Source of the DNA: Paenibacillus sp. FSL A5-0031
Lineage (GTDB): Bacteria > Bacillota > Bacilli > Paenibacillales > Paenibacillaceae
Assembly: GCF_001956295.1 (NCBI RefSeq)
Contig: NZ_MRTD01000010.1
Coordinates: forward strand, 62,001 to 126,000
Length of the DNA stretch: 64,000 bases
Reading direction: 5' to 3'
Shown here: piece by piece, positions 27,001 to 35,191 of the stretch
Layout of the letters: the number at the start of each line of letters is the position of its first letter
Position numbering within the stretch: position 1 is the stretch's first letter
Notes under the pieces: generated by a model
Database searches by the model: none
What the model was told of the DNA's origin: nothing
What the model saw: the letters and a program-made list of their open reading frames with translations, nothing else
Translations under genes and position numbers: made by a program

Positions 27001-30000
27001 ACACCCATAAACACTGGATAAATAATCTGATCGTATTGATTGATAAATATTTTACCAAGGTTTGCACCATAATCTACACCTTGAAAACTGCCGTGTTGGT
27101 CTCCATAGTAATTAAAAAATGCATTATACGATTCGTGCGTTCTGCCTTGGGAATACGTCAATAAATTGGAAAATACGATTGGATTTGCATTGGGTGCTAC
27201 ATCTGAATAACCTAATGGATGTGAACTTTCGTAACTGACAACCCTTCTTCCAAAAGCGCTCTTAAATATTTCTTCACCGTAATAGTCAGTACCGCTCTCA
27301 ATTGCCTCAAACATAGTAGTACCTGTTTTACTGCTACCCATGGACACATAATTTACATATACAAATCTTTTTGAATCAGATATGGAAGCCGCTGATAGTC
27401 CAATTGCACCCCCTACAGAAACGGTACGAGCTACACCATTTTTTTTCACTTGTACAACGAGACCTCTCACTCCTCCTAAACCAGAAGAATAGCGATCTTC
27501 AAAGTTATACGTGAAGTATGCATCTCCGTTATCATCTTCGGTCAAGTTAATGTTTGAAATAAATCCTCGATCCAAGTTCTCCCCTGGTGCTTCCCACACT
27601 AAGCTTTTCGTTTTTAAGGAGTATTTGAAAATTCGCAATTGATTATTGTAATTATAATTATATTGCTCTGGTACATCATACGAGAATTTACTAGCTACAT
27701 ACATATACTCACCATTAGATGATATTTGAACAAGAGCGGGTCCAATTCCGCTGCCTAGTCCGCTAGGTGATGTTAAACTAGATTGCAAATTAATTGAATC
27801 AAGATATACACCATTTTTATCGTACCTGGCAACGACCACTAAATACGGGTTGGCTGCATTTTGACTTCTATCTGCAAAGTAAAATGTTTCATCTCCGTCA
27901 ATTTCCATAAGTGTGAAGCCACCTGGGGTATCAAAATTAACCGTCCTTAAAAGTTCACCTGTAATTGAATTTCGTTCATAAAAAGTATAGGGATAGTTAG
28001 GCAAGCTATAATTTTGATTATAAGAATATAGACGGTTTCCACCGAAAACCTTGTTAAATAATATTTCATTAACCGGCACAGTCCAAGTGGGTTTAGCAAC
28101 AATATCAGCAGCAAGCTGATATTTGGTTCGCGAGTTCGCTCCATTTCCTGAGTTCGGGTATCCAACAGAAAAGTTTGCGTATACTCCATTTTTTGTCGAT
28201 AGTGTAGTAGCATCCGCTTTCCATGCCGCTTTTTGAGCATTTCCGCCTTTGTATGGCGTCTTAGCCGTCCATGAACGGAAAATCGATTGTGTTGAATAGT
28301 TAGTTATTGGTGGGCCGCTGTCTTCTCCCTGTCCTGGCTGCTGCGTAGTTCCAAACACGTTGAAGTTTGCAGACGGCGCGTAGTTCAGAATATCAGTAGT
28401 GGCAATGCCCGAATTGCCTTTTAACCCATAGTCTTCTGTCACGGTAGCACGATATTGCCTCTTCCCTACTTTAGAGTAATTGAGCGAATGAGTTGTTTTA
28501 AAAACTCCATCATATAAGGGCTTCCACGCTTCTTCCTCAAAGTTTCCATCACCATCTTGGTCATATCGCTCTTCGAGAAAAAGATGATTTAGAATATCGC
28601 CGTCAGGACTCTCAGCATCAATATAAAGCATGAATCCGTTACCTCGATATGATTCTTCAGGTGCTATCACTTCAACTGTAGGTGGTGCATCAGGTATAAC
28701 CTCCATAATCAAATCATCCCAATCACTAACTCTTCCAGTCGTGTCATAAACCTTTCCTTCGATACGATATTCGCCTAAATTAGCAGGCGTTACGGTGAAC
28801 CAACCATTTGTATAGGCTGCATCCCCTACTTTTTTATAGCGCATCTCCGACTTGCTAAAATCTATTTTTTCGCCTCTATCTTCTAATGGTGTATACGAGT
28901 TTAAAAGATTGTATGGCCTCTCTAACGGTCTTCCTTGTATTACACGCGTTATTCCCGATACGATGGCTACTGGTTTGGGATCGACAACCCGAAGCAATGC
29001 AGTATCCTTTTGCGATCCGCCAAATTCATCGGTTACGGTAATTTCAGCCGTATAAAACCCAGGATTTGAATACGTTTTGTACAAAAACTCAAAGTCTGTA
29101 TTATTTGATAGTACAGCGCTCAAGTTGTTCGTGAATGTCCATGTGTAGCCGTTCAATCCTTTTGACCGATTTATAAGCGAGGACTTTTCCCCTGCAATGA
29201 TACTAGGGGGATCAAATTCTATATCCGCTTTCAAATCAGGCTTAGGTGTAGGTGTTGGCTCAGGAGTTGGCGTAGGGCTTGTGCTTGGATTAGGCGTTGC
29301 TTTATTTGCCACGTTTATTATCAGCTGCGCCCATTCCGAAACTTTTTTTGCGCTATTGGTGACACGCAGCTCAATTAGGTATTTCCCTTCAGCAGCAAAA
29401 TCTTTTCCTGTTGGTTTTGTCGCAACCGTTTTACCAGTTGGGTTTTTATATTTCCATTCTCGAATGGTGATTGATTCCTTGCCTGGCGAATAGGAGAGTT
29501 TGTCATCAAGCATCGGCTCTGTTGCCGGCTTCATGGTTATTTCGGGGGTTGTTCGATGGTCTCCCTCTTTATGAGAGATGATAGCTATTGGAGTAGTGGG
29601 TTCGTTCTTTTTATTGAATGCAATTTTAAAATCTTTGGTGTTGTTATTTTCGTTTGATTCGATGACGGCTTCACCAAAGTCAGTCTTCGCTGTGAAGGTC
29701 TTAATTCCGCTTGATGTAGAGGATACATTGACGGTAACTGTTTTGATTTGACCGGGAGGTATGTTTGAGATGAGTTCTGATTTAATGGTAGTACCAACTA
29801 TGCCGACTGTAAAAGCACCGCTATTTTCTGTTTCTTGATTCTTAGTCGTTATCTTTATCGGTACCGAATCTCCAACCCATGCATCAGCAGGACTAATTAA
29901 TTCACTAATAATGAGGTCAGGCTGTTTCTTAACCTCTAACTTGTTTAATGGTGGTATATAAAACATCTCGTACCACCAAGATCCATCAGGTTGCCAAATA

Positions 30001-30635
30001 CTCCACATTTGAATAATGCCTGGACTGTAGTCTGTAGGTATTTGCTGAATGATTACATACTCTTTAAGTGTATCACCTGTCCAACCCTTACCCGTTCTTT
30101 TGTTATAACTTTGTATAAAATTTGGAGATTCTTTATAAGGATCAACAATTGCTTCCAACCATTTTCGAGCTTCAGGATGTGCCGTTAAATGCTCCGTATC
30201 ACCGATTCCTTTTTGTTTCCCTGCAGTGGTATACCAAGGTGTCTTAACCCAGTTTTTCGCAACATTTAGTGTTGCTCTTGAATCACTTCTAAATAGCCAG
30301 TTACGATAAACAACTCCATTAATATCGTATCCAAGATAACGCCATTGCCCTTGGTCAAACTCATTTCCAGCGACACTTGCTGGTGAACCATACACAACAG
30401 CTTTCGTTCCAAGCCCACATTTATTTGACAAAAAATTACCATTTAGTTTATAGTTTCCTACTGTTAACTGTAGATTATTTTGTTCAATTAAAATTTTTGA
30501 ATCAACATCGTACTCGGAAGGTAGCAGGCAGTCTTGAATACCTGCTGCTTGAACGGGAGACTTAAAATTAATGGAAGTTACCAGCATGATTGTGATTAGT
30601 AGCCATATTAATTTTTTTTGAAATGCGCCCCACAT
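24081..30635 (-). CDS. Giant secreted multidomain surface protein (CARDB/PKD type)
   Basis: About 2,184 aa with a signal peptide (MWGAFQKKLIWLLITIMLVT, then PVQAAG). In order: a unique N-terminal domain (about 35-235, Trp/Tyr-rich), a CARDB-like adhesion domain (from about 238, PDLIISELISPADAWVGDS), a linker of Pro-Thr repeats (about 448-465), a PKD-like domain, further Ig/PKD-like modules, a beta-propeller-like stretch (about 880-1290), a concanavalin-like module (about 1310-1435, ALEFNANVSDIRNDKVIGAAFQ cut by turns), and more Fn3/PKD-like modules to the end. No catalytic signature or own cell-wall anchor was seen. Longer starts overlap the SLH gene; GGAGA and the signal peptide favour ATG 30635. 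It follows the SLH gene by 5 bases, so the SLH protein may tether it. Confidence 0.82.
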   Translation of the reverse strand: MWGAFQKKLIWLLITIMLVTSINFKSPVQAAGIQDCLLPSEYDVDSKILIEQNNLQLTVGNYKLNGNFLSNKCGLGTKAVVYGSPASVAGNEFDQGQWRYLGYDINGVVYRNWLFRSDSRATLNVAKNWVKTPWYTTAGKQKGIGDTEHLTAHPEARKWLEAIVDPYKESPNFIQSYNKRTGKGWTGDTLKEYVIIQQIPTDYSPGIIQMWSIWQPDGSWWYEMFYIPPLNKLEVKKQPDLIISELISPADAWVGDSVPIKITTKNQETENSGAFTVGIVGTTIKSELISNIPPGQIKTVTVNVSSTSSGIKTFTAKTDFGEAVIESNENNNTKDFKIAFNKKNEPTTPIAIISHKEGDHRTTPEITMKPATEPMLDDKLSYSPGKESITIREWKYKNPTGKTVATKPTGKDFAAEGKYLIELRVTNSAKKVSEWAQLIINVANKATPNPSTSPTPTPEPTPTPKPDLKADIEFDPPSIIAGEKSSLINRSKGLNGYTWTFTNNLSAVLSNNTDFEFLYKTYSNPGFYTAEITVTDEFGGSQKDTALLRVVDPKPVAIVSGITRVIQGRPLERPYNLLNSYTPLEDRGEKIDFSKSEMRYKKVGDAAYTNGWFTVTPANLGEYRIEGKVYDTTGRVSDWDDLIMEVIPDAPPTVEVIAPEESYRGNGFMLYIDAESPDGDILNHLFLEERYDQDGDGNFEEEAWKPLYDGVFKTTHSLNYSKVGKRQYRATVTEDYGLKGNSGIATTDILNYAPSANFNVFGTTQQPGQGEDSGPPITNYSTQSIFRSWTAKTPYKGGNAQKAAWKADATTLSTKNGVYANFSVGYPNSGNGANSRTKYQLAADIVAKPTWTVPVNEILFNKVFGGNRLYSYNQNYSLPNYPYTFYERNSITGELLRTVNFDTPGGFTLMEIDGDETFYFADRSQNAANPYLVVVARYDKNGVYLDSINLQSSLTSPSGLGSGIGPALVQISSNGEYMYVASKFSYDVPEQYNYNYNNQLRIFKYSLKTKSLVWEAPGENLDRGFISNINLTEDDNGDAYFTYNFEDRYSSGLGGVRGLVVQVKKNGVARTVSVGGAIGLSAASISDSKRFVYVNYVSMGSSKTGTTMFEAIESGTDYYGEEIFKSAFGRRVVSYESSHPLGYSDVAPNANPIVFSNLLTYSQGRTHESYNAFFNYYGDQHGSFQGVDYGANLGKIFINQYDQIIYPVFMGVGSSWGDADAPKKIWATLYNATTNSVIAQTPYSGPEPGNNQKQSGTSTPILPDGSIYVFYEKNVMPFVSANANGTLKEIDANTVEITSDDWGGLLYDAGSSMKNYALEFNANVSDIRNDKVIGAAFQIQNEKNMYAMEWSKNTLSLFRVVNGAKRLLQSAPMTRTAFNTYPIKVESVNGIQRVYLNYAKVLEVADGTYTRGYAGLMSLGQSNAVFSNVKKTNYGDTYIEQTYDSVLVNDPISYEKLFNDVEKDPMGAEEWSYSHNPNFFENPEGLSIYSGKTYGSTINALEKPGVYEITFRAKDNPGLSAYSKWSEPVKKLLYVHRRPVAQPDVRFTGKVFAEGEALDYETFDTSYDPDIAHILSDKLFRTRWADQSTWTVGKREYYNRPGVELIVQEQVRDIHGAWSYWGQSIVYKDGIPPVNQTKPVMTITVPAGTTQTTPTVLIKEPTIRWTYYDKENDPQESYRLTLTYVDNNETALYIEHEGNALTYPMLAESIDPGRVVKVQGQVYSAGVWSNLSNIKYFMLDLPPQTYLLSFNGLDANNPIYTNSNRPQLHAFTIDPENHPIKAIDYEVFKASSGVMVVDTNSALAAANYTTPVLAEGLHYWRARANDSYLWGPYSSNGFFFVDTVKPADVNEQLTVEPTAVTVQFNTFYDAEPSSGHAARTFYLQKVNADGSVTNIDLNGDGKTEYSIPLALSKQSYKVAGLISGQAYRLTVIDYDVAGNEGHYEYIYFVTNRPPTADFDWTPKPVYEGDMTTFLSNVTDADGNTLTIAYELTSPLGVKSSYYYTVNGPNYPVKGPSLRLTTVGLWSMKLTVSDGIAEPVSVTKTLQVLPLQVNGYVRHTELWDKHRKAFNLKHSGDENSPRGYSVFWAGEKFILEADTTLTGTATKAVRVEVHMRNYEASLTALNTGQTSWQGELWDASFTKLAKGTLTFTFSAYYNNGTVKTKSVDITIDGQTLDIVGVHRVQ

Positions 30636-30640
30636 AAAAT

Positions 30641-31627
30641 TTATTCTCCGATCCAAATCGTCACAGTTTCATTGTTGTTAGCTTTAACAACTTCAATTGT
30701 TCGATTATCATATTTTGTTTTTAATATATTCTTACCTTCTTGGAATTTTGTATCATTCATTTTGATGTAACTTGCATAAGCTTTTTCAAATGATTCGGGA
30801 TAGTAATTTTTCAATAGGCTTTTCACTATTGCTTTATTTTCAGTAGTTGGCTTATAAACTGAGATACGGGTAATTTTTAATTCACCCTCATAAACAACTC
30901 CTAAAGTATTATCAAAAAAATCATCAGTTCCTTTACTATTAATTAATAAAAGATCATTATGCGCATATGAGGTAGTACCTGCAAAGTTAGGTAGTGATTG
31001 AACTAACGTATTCAACTCTTCCTTCGTTTTCGGATAAGCAACCACCGGCACTGGAGGATTCTTCACAGTCAGCGTATTGGTAATCATCACCACTGCCTCA
31101 GCACGAGTTGCATTCTTCTCCCCGCCCATCGAACCATCGGGATAACCCTTCATGATTTCAAGCTTCTTTGCCACAGCCAAATAACCCGACTTTACGCCTT
31201 CGGCATCTTTGCCTAGCGCACGGATCGTCATACGCGCGATCTCTTCTCTCGTAATCATACGATTTGGTTCAAATGTATTTTCTGGATAGTCGCCAACCTT
31301 AATAATGGAATGCTTCAATCCTGTTGCAATGTATGAGCGGAACCAACCCGTATCATCAACAAAAGGCGTATCTGTATCTTCCACTTTCACTTTCATCGCC
31401 ATCACAATCGACTTCAAAAACTCTGCGCGTGTCATGTTCGCATTTGGCTTAAATGTTTTTGCATCATAACCATTAATCCATCCTTGATTAACCGCCGTCG
31501 CAATTTCATCCTTTGCCCAATGCGTTTTTGTATCTGTAAAAGCAATTGCTGCCGCAGCTGTCTCCGTATTTATCAGAATCGTCACCAATAACGTAATTGC
31601 GAGCATGATTTGTCCTATTTTTTGCAT
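30641..31627 (-). CDS. S-layer homology (SLH) domain cell-wall protein
   Basis: The 328-aa protein has a signal peptide (MQKIGQIMLAITLLVTILIN, TAAAA) and three SLH repeats: AFTDTKTHWAKDEIATAV, PFVDDTGWFRSYIATGL and a degenerate third (GYLAVAKKLEIMKGYPDGSMGGEKNATRAEAV). SLH triplets bind pyruvylated secondary wall polymer. The C-terminal ~125 residues form a separate small domain (LNTLVQSLPNFAGTTSYAHND, ending VTIWIGE) that I do not recognise. GGAGTGG 6 bases before ATG 31627 sets the start. It is the first gene of a two-gene operon with the giant protein; its stop codon is part of that gene's ribosome site region, implying tight coupling. Confidence 0.9.
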   Translation of the reverse strand: MQKIGQIMLAITLLVTILINTETAAAAIAFTDTKTHWAKDEIATAVNQGWINGYDAKTFKPNANMTRAEFLKSIVMAMKVKVEDTDTPFVDDTGWFRSYIATGLKHSIIKVGDYPENTFEPNRMITREEIARMTIRALGKDAEGVKSGYLAVAKKLEIMKGYPDGSMGGEKNATRAEAVVMITNTLTVKNPPVPVVAYPKTKEELNTLVQSLPNFAGTTSYAHNDLLLINSKGTDDFFDNTLGVVYEGELKITRISVYKPTTENKAIVKSLLKNYYPESFEKAYASYIKMNDTKFQEGKNILKTKYDNRTIEVVKANNNETVTIWIGE

Positions 31628-31850
31628 ATTTAACCACTCCATTTATTAGGATGATATAAATTCACCAACGATCTAAAAAACATTTTTAGCACATTTTTTT
31701 ACAGCGGCTTCATAATCATTCTTCTTGCCTGTCTCTTTTCCCTTCTTTTCTTACCCCCTTTCCCTCCAATATTTCCCGTATTTCGACAACATCCCTTCCC
31801 CCCATCAGCAGGCCACTCTCCCAAGAAACACTGCTGAAGCAACGCAAAAA

Positions 31851-31889
31851 AAGCACGCCCCTCCCTCTACCGAGGGAATAAGCGTGCTT
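31851..31889 (-). terminator. Intrinsic terminator of the 72-aa membrane protein gene
   Basis: An outer 8-bp stem (AAGCACGC with GCGTGCTT) and inner 5-bp stem (CCCTC with GAGGG) are followed by TTTTTT on the minus strand. The surrounding 31628-31954 gap otherwise holds only pyrimidine-rich sequence and the presumed SLH promoter; two overlapping short ORFs there look spurious. Confidence 0.75.
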
Positions 31890-31954
31890 CGCTATCCTAC
31901 ATATCAACTATAGCAAATGTTACTTCACACCGGAGAATCTGTCAATATATAGGT

Positions 31955-32173
31955 TTAATCACTTTTATCTTTACTATTTTTTGATTTTATTATATTCTGC
32001 TGCTTTTGATTCTTTTTATAATATTTCATAATAAAAGATACAATAACGAAAACCGATCCTAATAACCCGATATACATATAGTAATCAGGATTGTCCGTAT
32101 TAATTAAGCCGCCGCCTCCAAAGATGACTGCTAGTGGAATCCCAAATATGAGCAATAATCGATCCACCTTCAT
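31955..32173 (-). CDS. 72-aa two-helix membrane protein
   Basis: Not assigned to a family. Two hydrophobic segments (LLLIFGIPLAVIFGGGGLI and YMYIGLLGSVFVIVSFIM) are followed by a Lys/Asn/Gln-rich cytoplasmic tail. A strong GGGGAGG lies 7 bases before ATG 32173, and the gene has its own terminator, supporting a real small protein. Function unknown. Confidence 0.65.
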   Translation of the reverse strand: MKVDRLLLIFGIPLAVIFGGGGLINTDNPDYYMYIGLLGSVFVIVSFIMKYYKKNQKQQNIIKSKNSKDKSD

Positions 32174-32333
32174 ATACAGACCTCCCCTACAAGTTCAAAA
32201 GATAAATTTGAACAGTTTGAAATTCACATCATCTTTTATAGATTAACAATCAACTTACCGATCAACAACGAAAATAGATTTAGTGTTTTCCGAAATCTAT
32301 TTTGCGCACGCACATTTTTGCTTTAACAAAAAA

Positions 32334-32374
32334 ATACAGAGCATTGAGGTTTATTCCCCATCCATGCTCTGTAT
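32334..32374 (-). terminator. Intrinsic terminator of the MFS gene at 32.4-33.7 kb
   Basis: An 11-bp perfect stem (ATACAGAGCAT with ATGCTCTGTAT), 19-base loop, and TTTTTTT on the minus strand, 33 bases past the transporter stop. Confidence 0.85.
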
Positions 32375-32406
32375 CCCTATTCATTATGAATAAACTTTCT
32401 CTCCAA

Positions 32407-33651
32407 CTAAGAACTAGACTGAACAACAAGCGGTTTATGCTTGAACAACGGAACTAGGAGCAGCATTCCCAAAAACATAATCGATCCTGCGACGCAATAA
32501 ATGCCGACGAGCGGAAACACCGTTTTGAGCTGTCCGGCAACAAGCGTCATAATAACCATCATCCCCATAAACATCGGGGTAAGCACGCCATTGACCCGTC
32601 CCGTATAGGACTCCTCTGAATATTGCAAAATCATTGTGCTAATACCGATCTGAATCATCGGGAAGCCTAAGCCGCTAATAAATTGCAGCACTAATGTAAT
32701 GGGTATGCTTGTTGATAAGCCTACACCAATCATACAAAGCGAGCTCATCAATAGGCCGATTGCGAGCAGCTTTTGCGGAGCTACTTTTTTGGCTATAACC
32801 ATGACAGCCCCGCCGCCAACCAGCATCGCTATCCCGTTAACCATCAGAATATATTGCAAAAACTCCTTAGGCTGACCCAAACGCTCAAGCACGATGAACA
32901 AGCCAAGCGTCTGGGCAATTCCTACCGCCGTACCCGCTAATGCAAACGTACCTCCAAGTGCTTTCAAGACTGGACTGCGCCATACATACTTGAATCCATC
33001 CTTGAACTCTTTCCAGAAATGTCTCTCCAATGCAACGTCTGTTTTCTCCACTTCACGATCACGCGGAATTCTGAACAACACGACAGCGGACAGCAAGAAC
33101 GCTACACCCATGACTCCAATGGAAACTTCGATGCCGAATTTTTGATACGATATGACACCAAGTGACGGACCAAGCACCATGAATATCGCCATAAGCGATT
33201 GGAACATCGCCATCGCCGATTGCAATTGCTCTGCCGGAATATGCTGCTTAAACAGCTTCATAGCAGAGGGCTGTGAAAATTGCGATAGGATTGCCGATAC
33301 AAACGTTGCAAAATACACCATATGCCACGAACCGTAAAGCAATGTAATCAGTACAACAAACACAGATAACGCTGATAAAAAGTCACACCAAATCATCGTG
33401 AGCCGCGGCTTCCAGCGATCTGCAAACGTTCCTCCGATAAACGAAAATACGAAAATTGGTAAAAATTCCACGAAGCCCATCAAACTAATCGCAAACGGGT
33501 CCTCGTTCGTCTTGTCTGTCACATACATCAGAATAGCGAAGTTCCTTACCCAAATTCCAATTTGAAGTAATACGTTTGAAAATATAATCGTTTGAAAAAA
33601 CTTGTTCCGAAGCAAACTTTCTCCCGCTCCTGTTACTTCTTTAGCAGACAT
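32407..33651 (-). CDS. Major facilitator superfamily transporter, DHA3-like
   Basis: The 414-aa protein has about 12 hydrophobic helices, the MFS loop motif GGTFADRWKPRL after helix 2, and a central cytoplasmic loop (VFRIPRDREVEKTDVALERHFWKEFKDGFKYVWR) typical of the DHA3/MFS_3 group that includes macrolide exporters and enterobactin exporter EntS. It probably effluxes a drug or small molecule by proton antiport. GTG 33663 overlaps the ribosome site, so ATG 33651 is preferred. It lies 34 bases downstream of the DUF2087 gene; the two may share a transcript. Confidence 0.85.
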   Translation of the reverse strand: MSAKEVTGAGESLLRNKFFQTIIFSNVLLQIGIWVRNFAILMYVTDKTNEDPFAISLMGFVEFLPIFVFSFIGGTFADRWKPRLTMIWCDFLSALSVFVVLITLLYGSWHMVYFATFVSAILSQFSQPSAMKLFKQHIPAEQLQSAMAMFQSLMAIFMVLGPSLGVISYQKFGIEVSIGVMGVAFLLSAVVLFRIPRDREVEKTDVALERHFWKEFKDGFKYVWRSPVLKALGGTFALAGTAVGIAQTLGLFIVLERLGQPKEFLQYILMVNGIAMLVGGGAVMVIAKKVAPQKLLAIGLLMSSLCMIGVGLSTSIPITLVLQFISGLGFPMIQIGISTMILQYSEESYTGRVNGVLTPMFMGMMVIMTLVAGQLKTVFPLVGIYCVAGSIMFLGMLLLVPLFKHKPLVVQSSS

Positions 33652-33685
33652 TTCAATCAGCACTCTCCCTCAACCAAAAAATGAT

Positions 33686-35047
33686 TTATTTCTCCACCTT
33701 CTCGGCTGGGCCATGATAACCCTTTTCACCATAAGGCTGCAGCTTTTGGGCCCATATCTCCTTTAAATCGTTGACTTCTCTGTTGTATTGCCGCACCATG
33801 TCAACGGGTTGACGGCCTTCCGGGTCCAATACGTCTTTATAATCATAACGAATCTTTTGTTCCAATTTAACGGTCTCTAGAACGAGAAAAGAAAAGTTTT
33901 CGCCGCCAAATTGCTTCCATTCCTTCTGCAGCTCCTTATTCGCATGACCATTCATATTCAGTACAAACTGCTCTTTCCCCCAAAGGGCATCTAAATTAGT
34001 GGAGCTTCCTAAATAAATTTTTCCGTTCACATTATTTTTGATCTGAAAAACACCCATCTGCCGCTCACGCTCTTGATATTCAGCTGTCAGCTGCTTCCTC
34101 TTTGCCTTATCCATTTTCGGCTCACCCTTTCGTTCTTCCTCTTGCTCCTGCACTTTGGCCTGAGCTTTCTGTTTATCCGTTTTTCCTTGCTTGCCTTTAG
34201 CAGATTTCTTTGGGGCTGTCATTTGCTCAACCTGCTCGGTCGACCCACTCTGTTCAAGCTCATTTTTCTTAATTCCTGAACCCTTCACCCAATACACTTT
34301 GCCATCATCTTTACGATCCAAATAGCCATAATCGATCAGATAGCGGCGCAGTGTTGCATAATCCTCTTCCCAAAAAGAAATCAACCGCTCATTCACTTCT
34401 TTCTCCGTATAGCGGACTCCGCTTTTGAAATAAGAGGCGATATGACGCAGCACTGCTACTTTACGTTTCTCCTTGCGCGGAAATGAGGCGAGCGGACCTT
34501 CAGGACCATCCGGAAAATATTGCTTCAAAAGATCTGCGTATTCATCCTCTGTAATTGCATAACGTTCATCGATTTGTGTAGCCGTCCGATGTACAGGCAC
34601 GAATCGCGGAGCCGCAGTGTTGCCATGGTCCATCATTTCAATAATCGCGAGCAGCAGCTTTGCCTGCTTGGCCTTTTCCTTCAGCACGAAACGATGATTT
34701 CGAATGGTCGAAGCGCTGCCTATTCCAGTACGGCTCATCATTTCGTTGTCAGTCAGCTGTTCGGCAAAACCTTGAATAAGCTCCTTTTGCAAGTCGGTCA
34801 GACCCGTCTGCCGCTTATCCAGCTCAAGTAAATAATCAAGCATGGAGCCATGCTCCTGCTGCACATGATAGGCTGCATATTTACGCGCCTCATACCAGCG
34901 TCCAGACTGCTCATCCCGAAAAATCTCTCCGCCCTCAAAACGTTCTCCGCAAATAAGGCAATAATAAAATCCTTCGGCTTCCTCATATACATAACCCTGC
35001 TTCAATTCTTCTACCGATGCCGACCAAAAACGTTCTTCATCAACCAT
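33686..35047 (-). CDS. Zinc-finger-like / HTH / DUF2087 / GIY-YIG-like fusion protein
   Basis: The 453-aa protein combines four parts. A Cys/His cluster (Cys30, Cys33, His61, His66) could bind zinc. A LuxR-like helix-turn-helix (about 80-140: LTDLQKELIQGFAEQLTDNE split by MMSRTGIGSASTIRNH) follows. DUF2087 spans about 170-255 (YFPDGPEGPLASFPRKEKRK, then RRYLIDYGYLDRKDDGKVYWV). After a charged linker, a GIY-YIG-like domain spans about 340-405 (GVFQIKNNVNGKIYLGSS, LQKEWKQFGGENFSFLVLE). In the last, the usual Tyr of GIY is Phe and the catalytic Arg after the second strand is absent (NLDALWGK), while the Glu is kept, so nuclease activity is doubtful. The fusion is known in Bacillales; function is not established. 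Confidence 0.78.
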   Translation of the reverse strand: MVDEERFWSASVEELKQGYVYEEAEGFYYCLICGERFEGGEIFRDEQSGRWYEARKYAAYHVQQEHGSMLDYLLELDKRQTGLTDLQKELIQGFAEQLTDNEMMSRTGIGSASTIRNHRFVLKEKAKQAKLLLAIIEMMDHGNTAAPRFVPVHRTATQIDERYAITEDEYADLLKQYFPDGPEGPLASFPRKEKRKVAVLRHIASYFKSGVRYTEKEVNERLISFWEEDYATLRRYLIDYGYLDRKDDGKVYWVKGSGIKKNELEQSGSTEQVEQMTAPKKSAKGKQGKTDKQKAQAKVQEQEEERKGEPKMDKAKRKQLTAEYQERERQMGVFQIKNNVNGKIYLGSSTNLDALWGKEQFVLNMNGHANKELQKEWKQFGGENFSFLVLETVKLEQKIRYDYKDVLDPEGRQPVDMVRQYNREVNDLKEIWAQKLQPYGEKGYHGPAEKVEK

Positions 35048-35138
35048 TTATCCAAACACCTCTCAATAACGTCTACTTATTTTATAAACATTATATAATT
35101 ATGTTTGGTTTTTATCAAATAATTTTTCTAACAAAAAA

Positions 35139-35170
35139 AGTCGCCTTAAGGAATTATCCTTAAAGCGACT
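35139..35170 (-). terminator. Intrinsic terminator of the fsr-like gene
   Basis: A 14-bp stem (AGTCGCCTTAAGGA with TCCTTAAAGCGACT, one mismatch), 4-base loop, and TTTTTTT on the minus strand, 21 bases past the transporter stop. Confidence 0.85.
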
Positions 35171-35191
35171 ATTCTGCCATTCCTATTCGAG

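Noticed and set aside
31716-31913. Two opposing ORFs of about 62 aa
   Set aside because: They overlap each other in a low-complexity pyrimidine-rich stretch and cover a terminator; no ribosome sites.
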